Origin: Weissella sagaensis
Lineage (GTDB): Bacteria; Bacillota; Bacilli; Lactobacillales; Lactobacillaceae
Length of the DNA: 64,000 nt
Assembly: GCF_005405285.1 (NCBI RefSeq)
Contig: NZ_BJDT01000001.1
Coordinates: 468,726-532,725, forward strand
Reading direction: 5' to 3'
Within the stretch, counting starts at the first letter, position 1, and each line of letters begins with the position of its first letter. Of this stretch, positions 44,852 to 55,513 are shown one piece after another. The translations under genes and the position numbers were made by a program. Under the pieces are notes generated by a model. It was not told the DNA's origin, did no database searches, and worked only from the letters and a program-made list of their open reading frames with translations.

Positions 44852-47479
44852 ATGGCTAAACCCAAAATAACGCCTATGATGGCGCAATATAACGAGATTA
44901 AAGCGCAGTATCCTGATGCATTTTTATTTTATCGTCTGGGTGATTTTTATGAATTGTTTAATGATGATGCTGTGGTGGGATCACAACTACTGGAGTTAAC
45001 GTTAACACAACGCAATAAAAATTCAGCTGATCCAATTCCAATGGCGGGTGTTCCGCATCATGCTGCGCAAAACTATATCGATATCTTAGTCGATAAGGGT
45101 TATAAAGTTGCCGTAGTTGAGCAGGTAGAAAATCCGGCAGAAGCTGATGGCATGGTGAAAAGAGAGGTTGTACAACTAGTAACCCCCGGAACCCGTATGA
45201 AAACGTCGGCTGATGCAGCTAAAGAAAATAATTATCTGGTTGGATTATCAGTTGCACCACTTGATTGTTATGGTTTAGCTTACACAGACTTATCTACTGG
45301 CGAAATAAAAGTAACCAGTTTGCAAGGCTTAAATAGTGTTTTGAATGAGATTAGCCGTTTGGAAACAAAAGAAGTTGTGACAAGTGATGAGTTACCTAAT
45401 GACTTACAAGCCAATTTGACAACATTGGGCATTTTAGTTTCAAAAACCAAAGCCCAAGATGAAACGCATGCAGAAATTGCCTATTTAACGCAACAATTAC
45501 AGCAAACAACACCTAAAACTGCTGCTAATACTTTATTGCAATATCTGTTTGATACGCAAAAGCGTTCGTTAGATCATCTTCAACAGGCAACAGCCTATGA
45601 AGTGGCACAATATTTGAAAATGGATCGACATTCACGCGCTAACTTAGAGTTAACAATTAATTTGCGGACACAACAACGATCAGGAACCTTGCTCTGGTTG
45701 TTAGATGAAACTAAAACGGCCATGGGTGGACGCACGCTAAAACAATGGCTAGAACAACCACTATTAGATGCTAATATTTTAAATCAGCGCTATGATAAAA
45801 TCGGTGAGTTAGTAAAAGAATTTTTTGGGCGTTCAGCGTTACAAGAAGCCTTGCAATCAGTCTATGATTTGGAAAGGCTTGCTGGTCGTATTGCATATGG
45901 TACAGCTAATGGACGTGATCTTTTACAACTGCGCCGGTCACTACAACAAGTCCCTGAAATTTTAAGCATTTTAGATGACCTTGATCCATCAATTTTTGGT
46001 GAGTTAAGAACCAGTCTAGATCCTGTTTCAGATATTGAAAGTTTAATCGGTGAGGCCATTACAGATGAACCGCCGATTTCAGTGACTGATGGTGGTGTTA
46101 TTCGAACTGGTTATCATGAACAGTTAGACAAATATCGTGATGTGATGACAAATGGTAAAACTTGGTTAGCAGAGTTAGAAGCACATGAACGGCAAGCAAC
46201 AGGAATTAATTCTTTAAAGATTGGGTTTAATAAAGTATTTGGCTACTATATTGAGGTTACAAAAGCCAATATTGCTAAGCTAGATGCCAATCGTTATACT
46301 CGCAAACAGACCTTGGTAAATGCTGAACGATTTATTACACCTGAATTAAAAGAGCGTGAACAAATGATTCTAGAGGCAGAAAGTAAGTCAAGCGAGTTAG
46401 AATATCAGTTGTTTACGACAGTTCGGCAAACTATCAAAGAAAATATTCAACGTATTCAAACTTTAGCTGCTCATTTAGCGCAGTTAGATGTTTTACAAGC
46501 GTTGGCAACAGTGGCTGAGCGGTACCATTTTGTACGGCCAACACTAACAAATGAAGATGTGATTGATATTCAAGCGGGACGCCATCCAGTTGTTGAAAAA
46601 GTATTAGGTCATCAAGAATATGTCGCAAATAATGTGGAGATGCAAGCTAAGGACACGATTTTGTTAATTACTGGACCAAATATGTCTGGTAAGTCAACGT
46701 ACATGCGACAATTAGCATTAATTGTGGTCATGGCACAAATAGGTTCATTTGTACCAGCAACAGCGGCAACACTACCTATTTTTGATCAAATTTTTACACG
46801 TATTGGAGCAGCTGATGATTTGATTTCTGGTAATTCAACATTTATGGTTGAAATGGCAGAAGCCAATACAGCTTTGCAGAATGCAACCAAACATTCACTC
46901 ATTTTATTTGATGAATTAGGACGTGGTACTGCGACTTATGATGGGATGGCATTAGCACAAGCAATTATTGAGTATGTGCATGAACATACACATGCTAAGA
47001 CACTATTTTCAACGCATTATCATGAGTTAACGGCTTTGGCCGATAAATTACCTGAATTACAAAATGTTCACGTTGGCGCTAATGAACAAAATGGTGAACT
47101 TATTTTTTCACATAAGGTATTACCAGGACCGGCCGACCAAAGTTATGGTATTAATGTTGCGAAGTTAGCAGGATTACCAACCTCCTTAATTACGCGTGCA
47201 GCTGATATTTTAAGTCATTTGGAAGAACAAGATGTTTCATTAAGGACGGCACCAATGACTGAAACGACTTTAGCCGATAAATCAGCTGAGTTATCAGTTG
47301 ACGAGCCAACTAAACCAGCTACAGCTGATGACGGGCAATTGGATTTGTTTTCACTGCCGGATGCAATTGATTCACATATGCAACAAATTCTTGAAGAAAT
47401 GAAACAACTTAACGTGGCAACTATGACGCCATTAGAAGCATTAATGAAATTAAATGAGTGGCAACAAAACATGCAGTAA
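44852..47479 (+). CDS. mutS: DNA mismatch repair protein MutS
   Basis: 875 residues. The mismatch-contact motif [11 protein letters not shown] is near the N-terminus; the ATPase has Walker [27 protein letters not shown] (Walker B and following), and FSTHYHELT. It recognises mispairs and recruits MutL. The true start is ATG 44852 behind AAAGGA; the open frame runs back to 44774 but that extension crosses the yceD terminator and is rejected. It is 13 bp upstream of mutL, in one transcript. Confidence 0.98.
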   Translation: MAKPKITPMMAQYNEIKAQYPDAFLFYRLGDFYELFNDDAVVGSQLLELTLTQRNKNSADPIPMAGVPHHAAQNYIDILVDKGYKVAVVEQVENPAEADGMVKREVVQLVTPGTRMKTSADAAKENNYLVGLSVAPLDCYGLAYTDLSTGEIKVTSLQGLNSVLNEISRLETKEVVTSDELPNDLQANLTTLGILVSKTKAQDETHAEIAYLTQQLQQTTPKTAANTLLQYLFDTQKRSLDHLQQATAYEVAQYLKMDRHSRANLELTINLRTQQRSGTLLWLLDETKTAMGGRTLKQWLEQPLLDANILNQRYDKIGELVKEFFGRSALQEALQSVYDLERLAGRIAYGTANGRDLLQLRRSLQQVPEILSILDDLDPSIFGELRTSLDPVSDIESLIGEAITDEPPISVTDGGVIRTGYHEQLDKYRDVMTNGKTWLAELEAHERQATGINSLKIGFNKVFGYYIEVTKANIAKLDANRYTRKQTLVNAERFITPELKEREQMILEAESKSSELEYQLFTTVRQTIKENIQRIQTLAAHLAQLDVLQALATVAERYHFVRPTLTNEDVIDIQAGRHPVVEKVLGHQEYVANNVEMQAKDTILLITGPNMSGKSTYMRQLALIVVMAQIGSFVPATAATLPIFDQIFTRIGAADDLISGNSTFMVEMAEANTALQNATKHSLILFDELGRGTATYDGMALAQAIIEYVHEHTHAKTLFSTHYHELTALADKLPELQNVHVGANEQNGELIFSHKVLPGPADQSYGINVAKLAGLPTSLITRAADILSHLEEQDVSLRTAPMTETTLADKSAELSVDEPTKPATADDGQLDLFSLPDAIDSHMQQILEEMKQLNVATMTPLEALMKLNEWQQNMQ

Positions 47480-47492
47480 GAGAGGTACGTAA

Positions 47493-49529
47493 ATGACTGA
47501 AATCCATGAATTATCTGATATTTTAGCGAACCAGATTGCTGCTGGTGAAGTGATTGAACGACCAGGTTCAGTTGTTAAGGAACTAGTTGAAAATGCCCTG
47601 GATGCACAAGCAACGCAAATTGATATTTTAGTAGAAGATGCTGGTATTAAATCAATTCGGGTTATTGATGATGGTGCGGGCATTACCAATGATCAAGTAC
47701 AACGAGCTTTTTTACGTCACGCAACGTCAAAAATTAGTTCTCGACAAGATTTATTTCGCGTGCATTCACTTGGGTTTCGTGGCGAAGCATTGCCTTCAAT
47801 TGCATCAGTAGCGGATGTTGTCTTAAAAACTGCCGTAATGGATGCTAAAGAAGGAACAAAGATACATTATCGTGGTGGTGAGCTAGTATCACAAACGGGG
47901 ACAAATGCACGGCAAGGAACCGATATTTTAGTAAAGGATTTATTCTTTAATACACCCGCACGTTTAAAATATTTAAAATCACAGGCAACGGAATTAGCAC
48001 AAATCGTTGATGTGATTAATCGCTTAGCCATGAGTTATACGAAAGTCGCTTTTCATCTTGTCCATAATGGTAAAGAGTTGTTACAAACAGCCGGTAATGG
48101 AAATTTACAACAAGTCATAGCTAGTGTTTATGGTTTGTCACAAGCCAAGAAAATGGTCGCAGTCAATATAAGTGATAATGATTTTGCGATTTCAGGTTAT
48201 GTGTCATTACCAGAACTAACACGTTCAAATCGATCATATATTTCCATTTTAATTAATGGACGATTTGTGAAAAACTATAATTTAAGTAAAGCCATTGTCA
48301 AAGGTTATGGTTCAAAGCTGATGGTTGGTCGTTTTCCAATTGCTGTATTACAAATTAGCATGGATCCACTATTAGTTGATGTTAATGTCCATCCTCAAAA
48401 ACATGAAGTGCGCCTGTCTAAGGAAGTACAATTAATGGCTTTGATTGAAGAAATGATTGTTAAATGTTTTACAAACCAAAATCTAATTCCGGACGCTTAT
48501 GATAATTATATGCATGGTAAAATTAATGATCAGATAGTGCCTGAAACTGACGATGCACAATTTATGGCGCAATTACAAAAAATTTCAGGGACAAGTACTA
48601 ATCATGTTAATCCAAATCAGGGCATAAATGATGATAACTTGGCATCAGCTATTGATGGAACATCACGCCATTTACAGTTCCAAAATGAAGCAACGCATGC
48701 AAGCCAGGAACAAACAAGCGTTCATCCCATTATGATTACTGATGCGACTGATTTGAAGACGAAACCTGTCCAAGAGTTTGCAGCAAAATATCGGCTTGAA
48801 GATAATATACAACCTTTTACGGAAGTTTCGACGCCAGTAGCGGCCGATGAAATGCAATTAGATTGGAATGATGAAGCAACAACAATAGATGCGCCTGTTA
48901 AAACTGGGTTTCCAACGCTAGAGTACATTGGTCAAATGCATGGCACATTTTTATTTGCGCAAGCTGAAGATGGCTTTTACATTATTGATCAGCATGCAGC
49001 ACAAGAACGAATTAAATATGAATATTTTCGAGAAGAAATTGGTAAAATTGGCTTAGATAGTCAACGATTATTAGTGCCAATCGTCTTGACATATCCTAAA
49101 GTTGATATTTTAAAAATTCAAGCACATGAAGATGAGTTGCAAGCTGTTGGCTTACATTTAGAAACTTTTGGTGATGATGCTTTAATTGTACGGGAGCATC
49201 CAGCTTGGTTTGAAAAAGGGCAAGAAGAGTCAACTATTCGTGAAATGATTGACTGGCTATTACGTGATGGCAACATTACAACGAAAGCGTTCCGTGAAAA
49301 AACGACCATCATGATGTCATGTAAACGATCGATTAAAGCAAATTGGTCATTAAATGATTATGAAGCACGGGGCTTATTGACACAGTTATCGCAGGCAACG
49401 AATCCATATAATTGTCCGCATGGTCGACCAGTATTAGTTTCGTTTACTAATATTGATATGGAAAAAATGTTTAAACGAATTCAGGATTCACATGAATCAT
49501 GGATTGAGTATGATAATCATCCATTTTAA
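47493..49529 (+). CDS. mutL: DNA mismatch repair protein MutL
   Basis: 678 residues. N-terminal GHKL ATPase: IAAGEVIERPGSVVKELVEN, IRVIDDGAGI, RHATSKI, LGFRGEALPSIASV. A low-complexity linker (about 340-470) leads to the C-terminal dimerisation domain with DQHAAQERIKYE, the DQHAx2Ex4E endonuclease motif, and the metal-linked SCKRSIKA and NCPHGRPVLV. So it should be a nicking MutL as in other bacteria lacking MutH. AGAGG precedes the start. Confidence 0.98.
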   Translation: MTEIHELSDILANQIAAGEVIERPGSVVKELVENALDAQATQIDILVEDAGIKSIRVIDDGAGITNDQVQRAFLRHATSKISSRQDLFRVHSLGFRGEALPSIASVADVVLKTAVMDAKEGTKIHYRGGELVSQTGTNARQGTDILVKDLFFNTPARLKYLKSQATELAQIVDVINRLAMSYTKVAFHLVHNGKELLQTAGNGNLQQVIASVYGLSQAKKMVAVNISDNDFAISGYVSLPELTRSNRSYISILINGRFVKNYNLSKAIVKGYGSKLMVGRFPIAVLQISMDPLLVDVNVHPQKHEVRLSKEVQLMALIEEMIVKCFTNQNLIPDAYDNYMHGKINDQIVPETDDAQFMAQLQKISGTSTNHVNPNQGINDDNLASAIDGTSRHLQFQNEATHASQEQTSVHPIMITDATDLKTKPVQEFAAKYRLEDNIQPFTEVSTPVAADEMQLDWNDEATTIDAPVKTGFPTLEYIGQMHGTFLFAQAEDGFYIIDQHAAQERIKYEYFREEIGKIGLDSQRLLVPIVLTYPKVDILKIQAHEDELQAVGLHLETFGDDALIVREHPAWFEKGQEESTIREMIDWLLRDGNITTKAFREKTTIMMSCKRSIKANWSLNDYEARGLLTQLSQATNPYNCPHGRPVLVSFTNIDMEKMFKRIQDSHESWIEYDNHPF

Positions 49530-49548
49530 TCAACAAGGGGAATAAAGT

Positions 49549-50007
49549 ATGCAAGCCAGAGTTTTTTTTGCGACAATTACTGGTAATAATGAAGATGTAG
49601 CAGATGTGATTGTTGCTGCATTTAAGGCGGCTAATGTTGCAGTCAGTAAAGAGGATATTCAATTAATTGATCCACAAGATATTGATAAAGCGACAACCGA
49701 TATTGTGGTGGTTGTCCCTTATACGTTTGATAATGGGTCATTACCAGATGAAGCGCTAGACTTTTATGAGGATCTTGCTGACACAGATTTGAGCGGTATC
49801 GTCTATGGTGTTTCAGGTTCTGGTGATGATTTTTATGGCGATGACTTTGCAGTAGCCATTGATAAATTTGAACAACAATTTGAAAAAACTGGTGCGCTTC
49901 AAGGTGCGGTTGGCGTAAAAGTTAATCTGAGCCCTGATCAAGCAGCTACAAAAGCATTACAAGAATTTACGCAATCTTTAATTACCACTGCGCAACACTT
50001 GAGTTAA
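49549..50007 (+). CDS. Flavodoxin-like protein
   Basis: 152-residue flavodoxin fold. The phosphate loop FATITGNNEDVADV is the T/SxTGN FMN-binding motif; VVVVPYTFDNGSLPDEALDFYEDL and YGVSGSGDDFYGDDFAVAIDKF supply the isoalloxazine loops. It should carry FMN and transfer electrons; the partner is unknown. It is 19 bp after mutL, with AGGGG before the ATG. No terminator is visible before the thrS promoter. Confidence 0.9.
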   Translation: MQARVFFATITGNNEDVADVIVAAFKAANVAVSKEDIQLIDPQDIDKATTDIVVVVPYTFDNGSLPDEALDFYEDLADTDLSGIVYGVSGSGDDFYGDDFAVAIDKFEQQFEKTGALQGAVGVKVNLSPDQAATKALQEFTQSLITTAQHLS

Positions 50008-50015
50008 TAAAAAAG

Positions 50016-50044
50016 TTTTTAATTTTAAAAATTTCAGGTATAAT
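50016..50044 (+). promoter_or_regulatory. thrS promoter
   Basis: Perfect TATAAT at 50039-50044; TTTTTA (50016-50021) is a poor -35 at 17 bp. Start near 50051. Confidence 0.55.
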
Positions 50045-50050
50045 AGTAGA

Positions 50051-50289
50051 CGAATATTAAAACGTTGAAGAAAACACGTCGTTTAACAAATAATGCTTAT
50101 AGAGAGCCAATGGTGGTGGGAGTTGGTAGCATGAAATAAACGGTACTATTTCTGAGTGTGTTACGATTTAAGTAACAACGTTTCCCGCGTTAAGGGATTT
50201 GAGAGTAACAGGTAACTGTTATAAATTCGGGTGGTACCGCGTTTAAGCGCCCCGTTATCGGATAAAAATCGATAACGGGGCGCTTTTTG
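50051..50289 (+). promoter_or_regulatory. T-box riboswitch of thrS
   Basis: Leader of about 240 nt. AGAGAGCC and GGTGGTGGG near 50101-50120 match stem I features. ACT at 50145-50147, followed by ATTTCTGAG, is a likely Thr specifier. The T-box core GGTGGTACCGCG is at 50230-50241, and the terminator follows. Uncharged tRNA-Thr should switch thrS on. Confidence 0.95.
50246..50289 (+). terminator. T-box-controlled terminator of thrS
   Basis: AGCGCCCCGTTATCG (50246-50260) pairs perfectly with CGATAACGGGGCGCT (50270-50284), then TTTT. Confidence 0.95.
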
Positions 50290-50335
50290 TTTTAAGATAT
50301 GTTCACGAACAACGAATTAAAAAGGAGTAATAATT

Positions 50336-52315
50336 ATGGCAGATGTACAAATGACATTTCCTGATGGTGCCCAAAAGACATTTCCAATGGGTACGACACC
50401 AATGGAAATTGCTAAGAGCATTTCAACATCATTAGCAAAAAAGGCTGTTTCAGGAAAATTGAATGGTCAATATGTTGGTATGAAGGATGCAATTAGTCAA
50501 AGTGGTCAATTTGAATTGATTACGAAAGATGATGAAGAAGGACTACGCTTACTACGTCATTCCGTATCACATTTATTGGCACAAGCGTTAAACCGTTTGT
50601 ATCCTGATCAAATTCATTATGGGGTTGGACCAGCAATTGACAACGGTTTTTATTACGATACAGATAAAGTTGAAGGCAATCAAATTTCAGTTGATCAATT
50701 CCCAGAAATTGAAAAAATGATGAAGCGTATTGCTAAAGAAAACTTACCAATTGTCTCACGTGAAATTACGCGTGATGAAGCTTTGGAAATGTTTAAAAAT
50801 GATCCTTATAAAATTGAGTTGATCAATGATTTGCCTGCAGATGAGCATATTTCAATTGCTGTTCAAGGGGAACATATTGAATTAGATCGTGGTGGTTTGG
50901 TACCAGCAACAGGATGGATTAAGCACTTTAAGTTGACTTCAGTGGCTGGTGCATACTGGCGTGGCAAGTCATCTAACCCGATGTTGCAACGTATTTATGG
51001 AACAGCTTTTTGGAATGCGGAAGATTTAGATGCTGAGATGAAGCGTCGTGCTGAAGCTAAGGAACGCGATCACCGTAAAATCGGGGCTGATCAAGACCTA
51101 TTCTTTACATCACAAGAAGTTGGTGCTGGTTTAGCTGTTTGGATGCCAAATGGTGCCGCAATTCGTCGTACACTAGAACGTTATATTGTTGACCGTGAAG
51201 TGCAAGACGGATACCAACATGTTTATACACCAGTTTTGTCAAACTTAAACTTATATAAGCAATCTGGTCACTGGGATCATTATCGTGATGATATGTTTCC
51301 ACCAATGGACATGGGAGATGGCGAATTCTTGGAGTTACGTCCAATGAACTGTCCTTCACACATCATGGTCTTTAAGCACCACCAACGTTCATACCGTGAT
51401 CTACCATTCCGTATCGCTGAGCTAGGAATGATGCACCGATATGAAAAATCAGGTGCCTTAACTGGATTATCACGTGTGCGTGAAATGACATTAAATGACG
51501 GCCACACATTCGTTATGCTTGATCAAATTGAAGATGAGTTCAAGAAGATTTTACAATTGATGGTTGACGTTTATAAGGACTTTGACATTACTGATTATCG
51601 CTTCCGTTTGTCATATCGTGATCCACAAAATACGGAAAAGTATTTTGATGATGATGAAATGTGGGAAAAGGCCCAAAGCATGTTAAAGACAGCCATGGAT
51701 GATATGAAACTAGACTACTTCGAGGCCGAGGGTGAAGCTGCTTTTTATGGTCCAAAGCTTGATGTACAAATTAAGACTGCTTTGGGTGGTGAAGAAACAT
51801 TGTCAACTATCCAACTAGACTTCCTATTACCAGAACGCTTTGATGTTAACTACGTTGGTTCAGATGGCGAATTACACCGCCCTGTTATGATTCATCGTGG
51901 TATTATTTCTACTATGGAACGCTTTACAGCATATCTAACTGAAATGTATAAGGGTGCTTTCCCAACATGGTTAGCACCACATCAAGTTCGTATTATTCCA
52001 GTTAATCGTGAAGCACATGGTGAGTATGCACAAGCTTTGGCTGATCGATTGGTTAAGCAAGGTGTGCGTGCCGAATATGATGGACGTAATGAAAAGTTAG
52101 GTTACTTAATTCGCAATGCACAATCTTTGAAAATCCCATATACGTTAGTAATTGGGGATGAAGAAGTATCAAATAATACGGTTACGATTCGTCGTTTCGG
52201 TTCACGTGATACAGCGGCTAAGTCGGTTGATCAATTTGAAAAGGATTTATTAGCTGATATTGCCAGTCATTCACGTGCATTAGATACGTTAGAAAAAGCT
52301 GTTAAAGGTGAATAA
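50336..52315 (+). CDS. thrS: Threonyl-tRNA synthetase
   Basis: 659-residue class II synthetase. It has an N-terminal TGS domain (about 1-62), the editing domain with [11 protein letters not shown] and the second-half HIELDRGG, then catalytic core motifs 1-3 (e.g. [13 protein letters not shown] with the zinc Cys, [30 protein letters not shown]) and a C-terminal anticodon domain ([14 protein letters not shown]). AAAGGAG precedes the start. T-box controlled. Confidence 0.98.
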   Translation: MADVQMTFPDGAQKTFPMGTTPMEIAKSISTSLAKKAVSGKLNGQYVGMKDAISQSGQFELITKDDEEGLRLLRHSVSHLLAQALNRLYPDQIHYGVGPAIDNGFYYDTDKVEGNQISVDQFPEIEKMMKRIAKENLPIVSREITRDEALEMFKNDPYKIELINDLPADEHISIAVQGEHIELDRGGLVPATGWIKHFKLTSVAGAYWRGKSSNPMLQRIYGTAFWNAEDLDAEMKRRAEAKERDHRKIGADQDLFFTSQEVGAGLAVWMPNGAAIRRTLERYIVDREVQDGYQHVYTPVLSNLNLYKQSGHWDHYRDDMFPPMDMGDGEFLELRPMNCPSHIMVFKHHQRSYRDLPFRIAELGMMHRYEKSGALTGLSRVREMTLNDGHTFVMLDQIEDEFKKILQLMVDVYKDFDITDYRFRLSYRDPQNTEKYFDDDEMWEKAQSMLKTAMDDMKLDYFEAEGEAAFYGPKLDVQIKTALGGEETLSTIQLDFLLPERFDVNYVGSDGELHRPVMIHRGIISTMERFTAYLTEMYKGAFPTWLAPHQVRIIPVNREAHGEYAQALADRLVKQGVRAEYDGRNEKLGYLIRNAQSLKIPYTLVIGDEEVSNNTVTIRRFGSRDTAAKSVDQFEKDLLADIASHSRALDTLEKAVKGE

Positions 52316-52348
52316 TTAAAGGTGATGCCAAAATAAGAAGGATCACCT

Positions 52349-52387
52349 AAAAAAGCAGATTACCTACTTGGGGTAATTTGCTTTTTT
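52349..52387. terminator. Intrinsic terminator after thrS
   Basis: AAAAAAGCAGATTACC (52349-52364) pairs with GGTAATTTGCTTTTTT (52372-52387), one G-U. A smaller repeat AGGTGAT/ATCACCT lies just before it (52320-52347). Confidence 0.9.
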
Positions 52388-52421
52388 TATGATGTCTGTT
52401 GATTGTTGAAATACTTAATGA

Positions 52422-52450
52422 TTGCAAAAGGAAATTTGTAGGTATATAAT
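52422..52450 (+). promoter_or_regulatory. nagB promoter
   Basis: TTGCAA (52422-52427) and TATAAT (52445-52450) with a 17-bp spacer, 32 bp before the nagB ATG. Confidence 0.75.
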
Positions 52451-52482
52451 TGGTCTATACCAAAAACAAAGGAGTTAAAATC

Positions 52483-53214
52483 ATGCAGATTATTGAAGTG
52501 AAAGATGAACAAGCGGGTGGAAAAGTAGGTTTTGAGATTTTTAAAGAGGCTTTGGCAGATAATGCGCAAGTCTTTGGTCTGGCAACGGGCTCAACACCAA
52601 TCACAATTTATAAGGAATTAACTGCTAGTGACCTGGATTTTTCAGACAAAATTTCAATTAATCTTGATGAATACCAAGGCTTAGCTGGTACGCATGAGCA
52701 AAGTTATCGTCATTTCATGGAAGAGCATCTATTTAATCAAAAGCCATTTAAAGAATCATACGTTCCGGATGGTTTAGCTGAAGATAGCAAGGCTCAAACA
52801 GCACATTACGATGCGTTGATTGCTGAGCATCCCCTTGATTTACAATTACTTGGATTAGGTCAAAATGGCCATATCGGGTTTAATGAACCAGGTACACCAT
52901 TTGATGCCCAAACACGTTTAGTTGATTTAACACCATCAACTATTGCAGCAAACGCTCGTTTCTTTGCTAGTGAAGATGAAGTGCCACGTAAAGCATTTTC
53001 AATGGGAATTGGTAGTATAATGAAGTCAAAGAAGATTTTATTGGTAGCCTATGGTGAAAATAAAGCACAAGCAGTTGCCGATATGATTGAAGGACCAGTC
53101 ACAACTGATGTACCTGCCAGTGTTTTACAAAATCACGACGATGTTATTGTGATTATTGATGAAAAAGCGGCCTCAAAAATTAAAAACCGTAATCTTATCA
53201 CAACGATTGCTTAA
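52483..53214 (+). CDS. nagB: Glucosamine-6-phosphate deaminase
   Basis: 243-residue NagB that converts glucosamine-6-phosphate to fructose-6-phosphate and ammonia. Motifs: [21 protein letters not shown] (catalytic Asp), [20 protein letters not shown] and [16 protein letters not shown] 52483 follows AAAGGAG by 8 nt; the frame is open back to a TTG at 52450 that falls in the -10 element, so that start is rejected. It is monocistronic. No nagA is adjacent. Confidence 0.96.
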   Translation: MQIIEVKDEQAGGKVGFEIFKEALADNAQVFGLATGSTPITIYKELTASDLDFSDKISINLDEYQGLAGTHEQSYRHFMEEHLFNQKPFKESYVPDGLAEDSKAQTAHYDALIAEHPLDLQLLGLGQNGHIGFNEPGTPFDAQTRLVDLTPSTIAANARFFASEDEVPRKAFSMGIGSIMKSKKILLVAYGENKAQAVADMIEGPVTTDVPASVLQNHDDVIVIIDEKAASKIKNRNLITTIA

Positions 53215-53235
53215 AGATAAAGTCAGTAAATAACG

Positions 53236-53272
53236 AAAAAGCAAATGACCTATTTTAGGTCGTTTGCTTTTT
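53236..53272. terminator. Intrinsic terminator after nagB
   Basis: AAAAAGCAAATGACC (53236-53250) pairs with GGTCGTTTGCTTTTT (53258-53272), one G-U, with a T-run. Confidence 0.9.
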
Positions 53273-53394
53273 TATTGTTGTCTATATGCTTTTGATATCA
53301 TACAATAGCTTATGCTTATTGACGATGTTACCTAGTGTAAAATATGGTTGGTGTGCTAAACTTATATATAAAGTTAAAGAAGAGGGGATAACCC

Positions 53395-53892
53395 ATGGAC
53401 ATGACAGGAAATGATTTCATTAAGATTCTAACCAATGAAACCTATACAACAAAGACGTTTGAAGCAGCTGATCAAGCAACAATTAACTTAGATGAGTTGT
53501 TTGCAGACGTCACAAAAGCAACGGCAGCTAACCAAATTTTTAGTGATGCCCTAATCATCAATGAAGAAGAGCCAATTATTTTACGAATTGAAACGAATTT
53601 AATTAATTTACCTATTCGTTATACGAATGCTATTCGTAAAATTGTCGTAAATGATGAAGCAAAAGAAATATCATTATATATGATTGTCGAGCATCCATTG
53701 GTGACTAAATCACATTTGTTTATTAAAAAGGCAGCCTCAGTGCAATCGTTTTTAGATGATCCAACGTCAGTTGCAGAAAAGATAACTGCATTTTTCAATG
53801 AACAAATTGCACAGATTAATGCTAATAAAGAGTCTGCTAAGCAAGCAGAACAAGTTGAAAATGAGCCTGCGGCGGAGACAAGAAATCAATAA
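53395..53892 (+). CDS. Hypothetical protein, 165 aa
   Basis: Not recognised. Soluble, no signal peptide or membrane segment. The first 140 residues appear as a compact mixed fold with PIILRIETNLINLPIRYTNA and a helical end; the last 25 residues are acidic, Ala/Glu/Gln-rich and probably disordered. GAGGGG is 7 nt before ATG 53395. It lies 24 bp upstream of the ECF S-component gene and is probably co-transcribed with it. Confidence 0.72.
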   Translation: MDMTGNDFIKILTNETYTTKTFEAADQATINLDELFADVTKATAANQIFSDALIINEEEPIILRIETNLINLPIRYTNAIRKIVVNDEAKEISLYMIVEHPLVTKSHLFIKKAASVQSFLDDPTSVAEKITAFFNEQIAQINANKESAKQAEQVENEPAAETRNQ

Positions 53893-53916
53893 TTGTTGTT
53901 ATAAAGGGGTGAGATA

Positions 53917-54453
53917 ATGAAACATAATATTATCGCAGCGCATAAAGTGATTGGGACGATTGTTGGCATTATTATTTTTATTGTGTTGTTTAAATATTTA
54001 GCAGTCCAAATTGGTGATACGTCAGACAATGTGACATTAGCACATGCTTGGTTATCACTAGTGACAGCAATCTTTGGACCAGTTGTCGGTGCTGTAACGG
54101 CATTTATTGGTCATGCGACAAGTGATGCGTTGACTAATAATGGAACGGCTTGGTGGACTTGGGTCATTGCGGATGGTTTATTTGGTTTATTTATTGGGCT
54201 AATAACGAAACGTTTGGGTATTTTAATTGGTAAGTTGACAACAAGGAAATTAGTCTTATTCAATATTTGGCAACTCGTTGCTAATATTGTCGTTTGGTTA
54301 GTAGTAGCCCCTTTGGGTGATTATTGGGTGTACAACTTATCATTGGGGGTTGCGTTTAAAGAAGGATTAATTTTAGTAGTTGTTAATTTCTTGACAATTG
54401 CAATCGTTGGTACAGGACTATTAAAGATTTATCAACATTTCTTTGTTGAATAG
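53917..54453 (+). CDS. ECF-type riboflavin transporter S-component (UPF0397-like)
   Basis: 178-residue membrane protein with five or six helices. It matches the UPF0397/DUF3816 family: the acidic FGPVVGAVTAFIGHATSDAL segment and WWTWVIADGLFGLFIGL, typical of the loop contacting the T-component and the ligand site. Riboflavin is the expected ligand by family only. AAGGGG precedes the start. No ECF ATPase or T-component gene is adjacent, so it must use shared energising subunits elsewhere. Confidence 0.85.
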   Translation: MKHNIIAAHKVIGTIVGIIIFIVLFKYLAVQIGDTSDNVTLAHAWLSLVTAIFGPVVGAVTAFIGHATSDALTNNGTAWWTWVIADGLFGLFIGLITKRLGILIGKLTTRKLVLFNIWQLVANIVVWLVVAPLGDYWVYNLSLGVAFKEGLILVVVNFLTIAIVGTGLLKIYQHFFVE

Positions 54454-54506
54454 TTATGATGTTTATGCAATGATTTAAAAAGATAAAATGTTAGTTATTT
54501 AAAACG

Positions 54507-54547
54507 GGCGAATCGTTATATTAAAGCGATTTGTTCGCTTTTTTTAT
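54507..54547 (+). terminator. Intrinsic terminator after the ECF gene
   Basis: GCGAATCG near 54508-54515 pairs with CGATT and TTCGC near 54527-54538, with a bulge, followed by a T-run. Confidence 0.7.
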
Positions 54548-54622
54548 AGGTTAATGGCGTGGTTAAAAACGTTGTTTTGTGATAAAATTTATGCAACAAC
54601 AATGAATAAAAGTGAGGATGAG

Positions 54623-55513
54623 ATGGCTAAAATTATTGATGGTAAGGCGATTGCTAAAAAGTTACGAGCAGTTGTTGCAACGCAAACGGTAGCGCTAAAA
54701 GAGCAAGCAGTTACACCAGGACTAGCAGTTATTTTGGTAGGTGACGATCCAGCTAGTGAAATTTATGTACGAAATAAAGAACGTGCTGCAGCTAAAGTAG
54801 GTGTTAATGCCAAAACATTTAAATATCCTAATGATGCAACTGAGGAAGAAATATTAGCGCAAATTGTTGCATTGAATCAAGATGAAACAATTGATGCGAT
54901 TCTTGTCCAAAGTCCAGTGCCATCCCAAATTAATGAACAAACAATTCAAGAAGCTATTTTACCGGCAAAAGATGTTGACGGTTTCCATCCCGAAAATAGT
55001 GGACGCTTGTTTGCCGGTCAAACTGGTAATTATCCAATTGCAAATACGCCACGTGGGATTATGACAATGCTTCATCATGAAGAAATTGATTTAGCTGGTA
55101 AACACGCGGTTGTGCTTGGACGATCAATCTTAGTTGGTCGCCCAATGTTTGCTTTATTGCAGATGGCTAATGCTAGTGTGACGCTGTTGCACCGCTATAC
55201 ACCAGCTGATTTACGACGACAACTTTTAGCAACGGCTGATGTTGTTGTCGTTGCCACTGGTGTGCCTGATTTGATTATGGGCGCTGATTTGAAGCCTGGT
55301 GCTACAGTAATCGATGTGGGGATGAATCGCTTACCAAATAATACATTAGTCGGTGATGTTAATTTTGATACCGCTAAAAAAGTTGCTGGTGCGATTACGC
55401 CGGTTCCAGGTGGTGTCGGTCCAATGACAATTGCCACATTGTTAGAAACAACAGTAGAACTAGCAGCTCAGCATCATCATATAGAATTGGAGCACGGATG
55501 GCAGAATATTTAA
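54623..55513 (+). CDS. folD: Methylenetetrahydrofolate dehydrogenase / cyclohydrolase FolD
   Basis: 296-residue bifunctional enzyme interconverting methylene- and formyl-tetrahydrofolate. YVRNKERAAAKVGV includes the catalytic Lys/Tyr region, ILVQSPVP, KDVDGFHPENSGRLF, the NADP loop GRSILVGRPMF, and GGVGPMTIATLL. It is some 10 residues longer than usual because the C-terminus runs into xseA by 16 bp. ATG 54623 follows GAGG by 5 nt; an upstream open stretch from 54554 is rejected. Confidence 0.95.
   Translation: MAKIIDGKAIAKKLRAVVATQTVALKEQAVTPGLAVILVGDDPASEIYVRNKERAAAKVGVNAKTFKYPNDATEEEILAQIVALNQDETIDAILVQSPVPSQINEQTIQEAILPAKDVDGFHPENSGRLFAGQTGNYPIANTPRGIMTMLHHEEIDLAGKHAVVLGRSILVGRPMFALLQMANASVTLLHRYTPADLRRQLLATADVVVVATGVPDLIMGADLKPGATVIDVGMNRLPNNTLVGDVNFDTAKKVAGAITPVPGGVGPMTIATLLETTVELAAQHHHIELEHGWQNI

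Noticed and set aside
52388-52482. glmS-like ribozyme or leader before nagB
   Set aside because: Only a clean promoter and a short leader are present.
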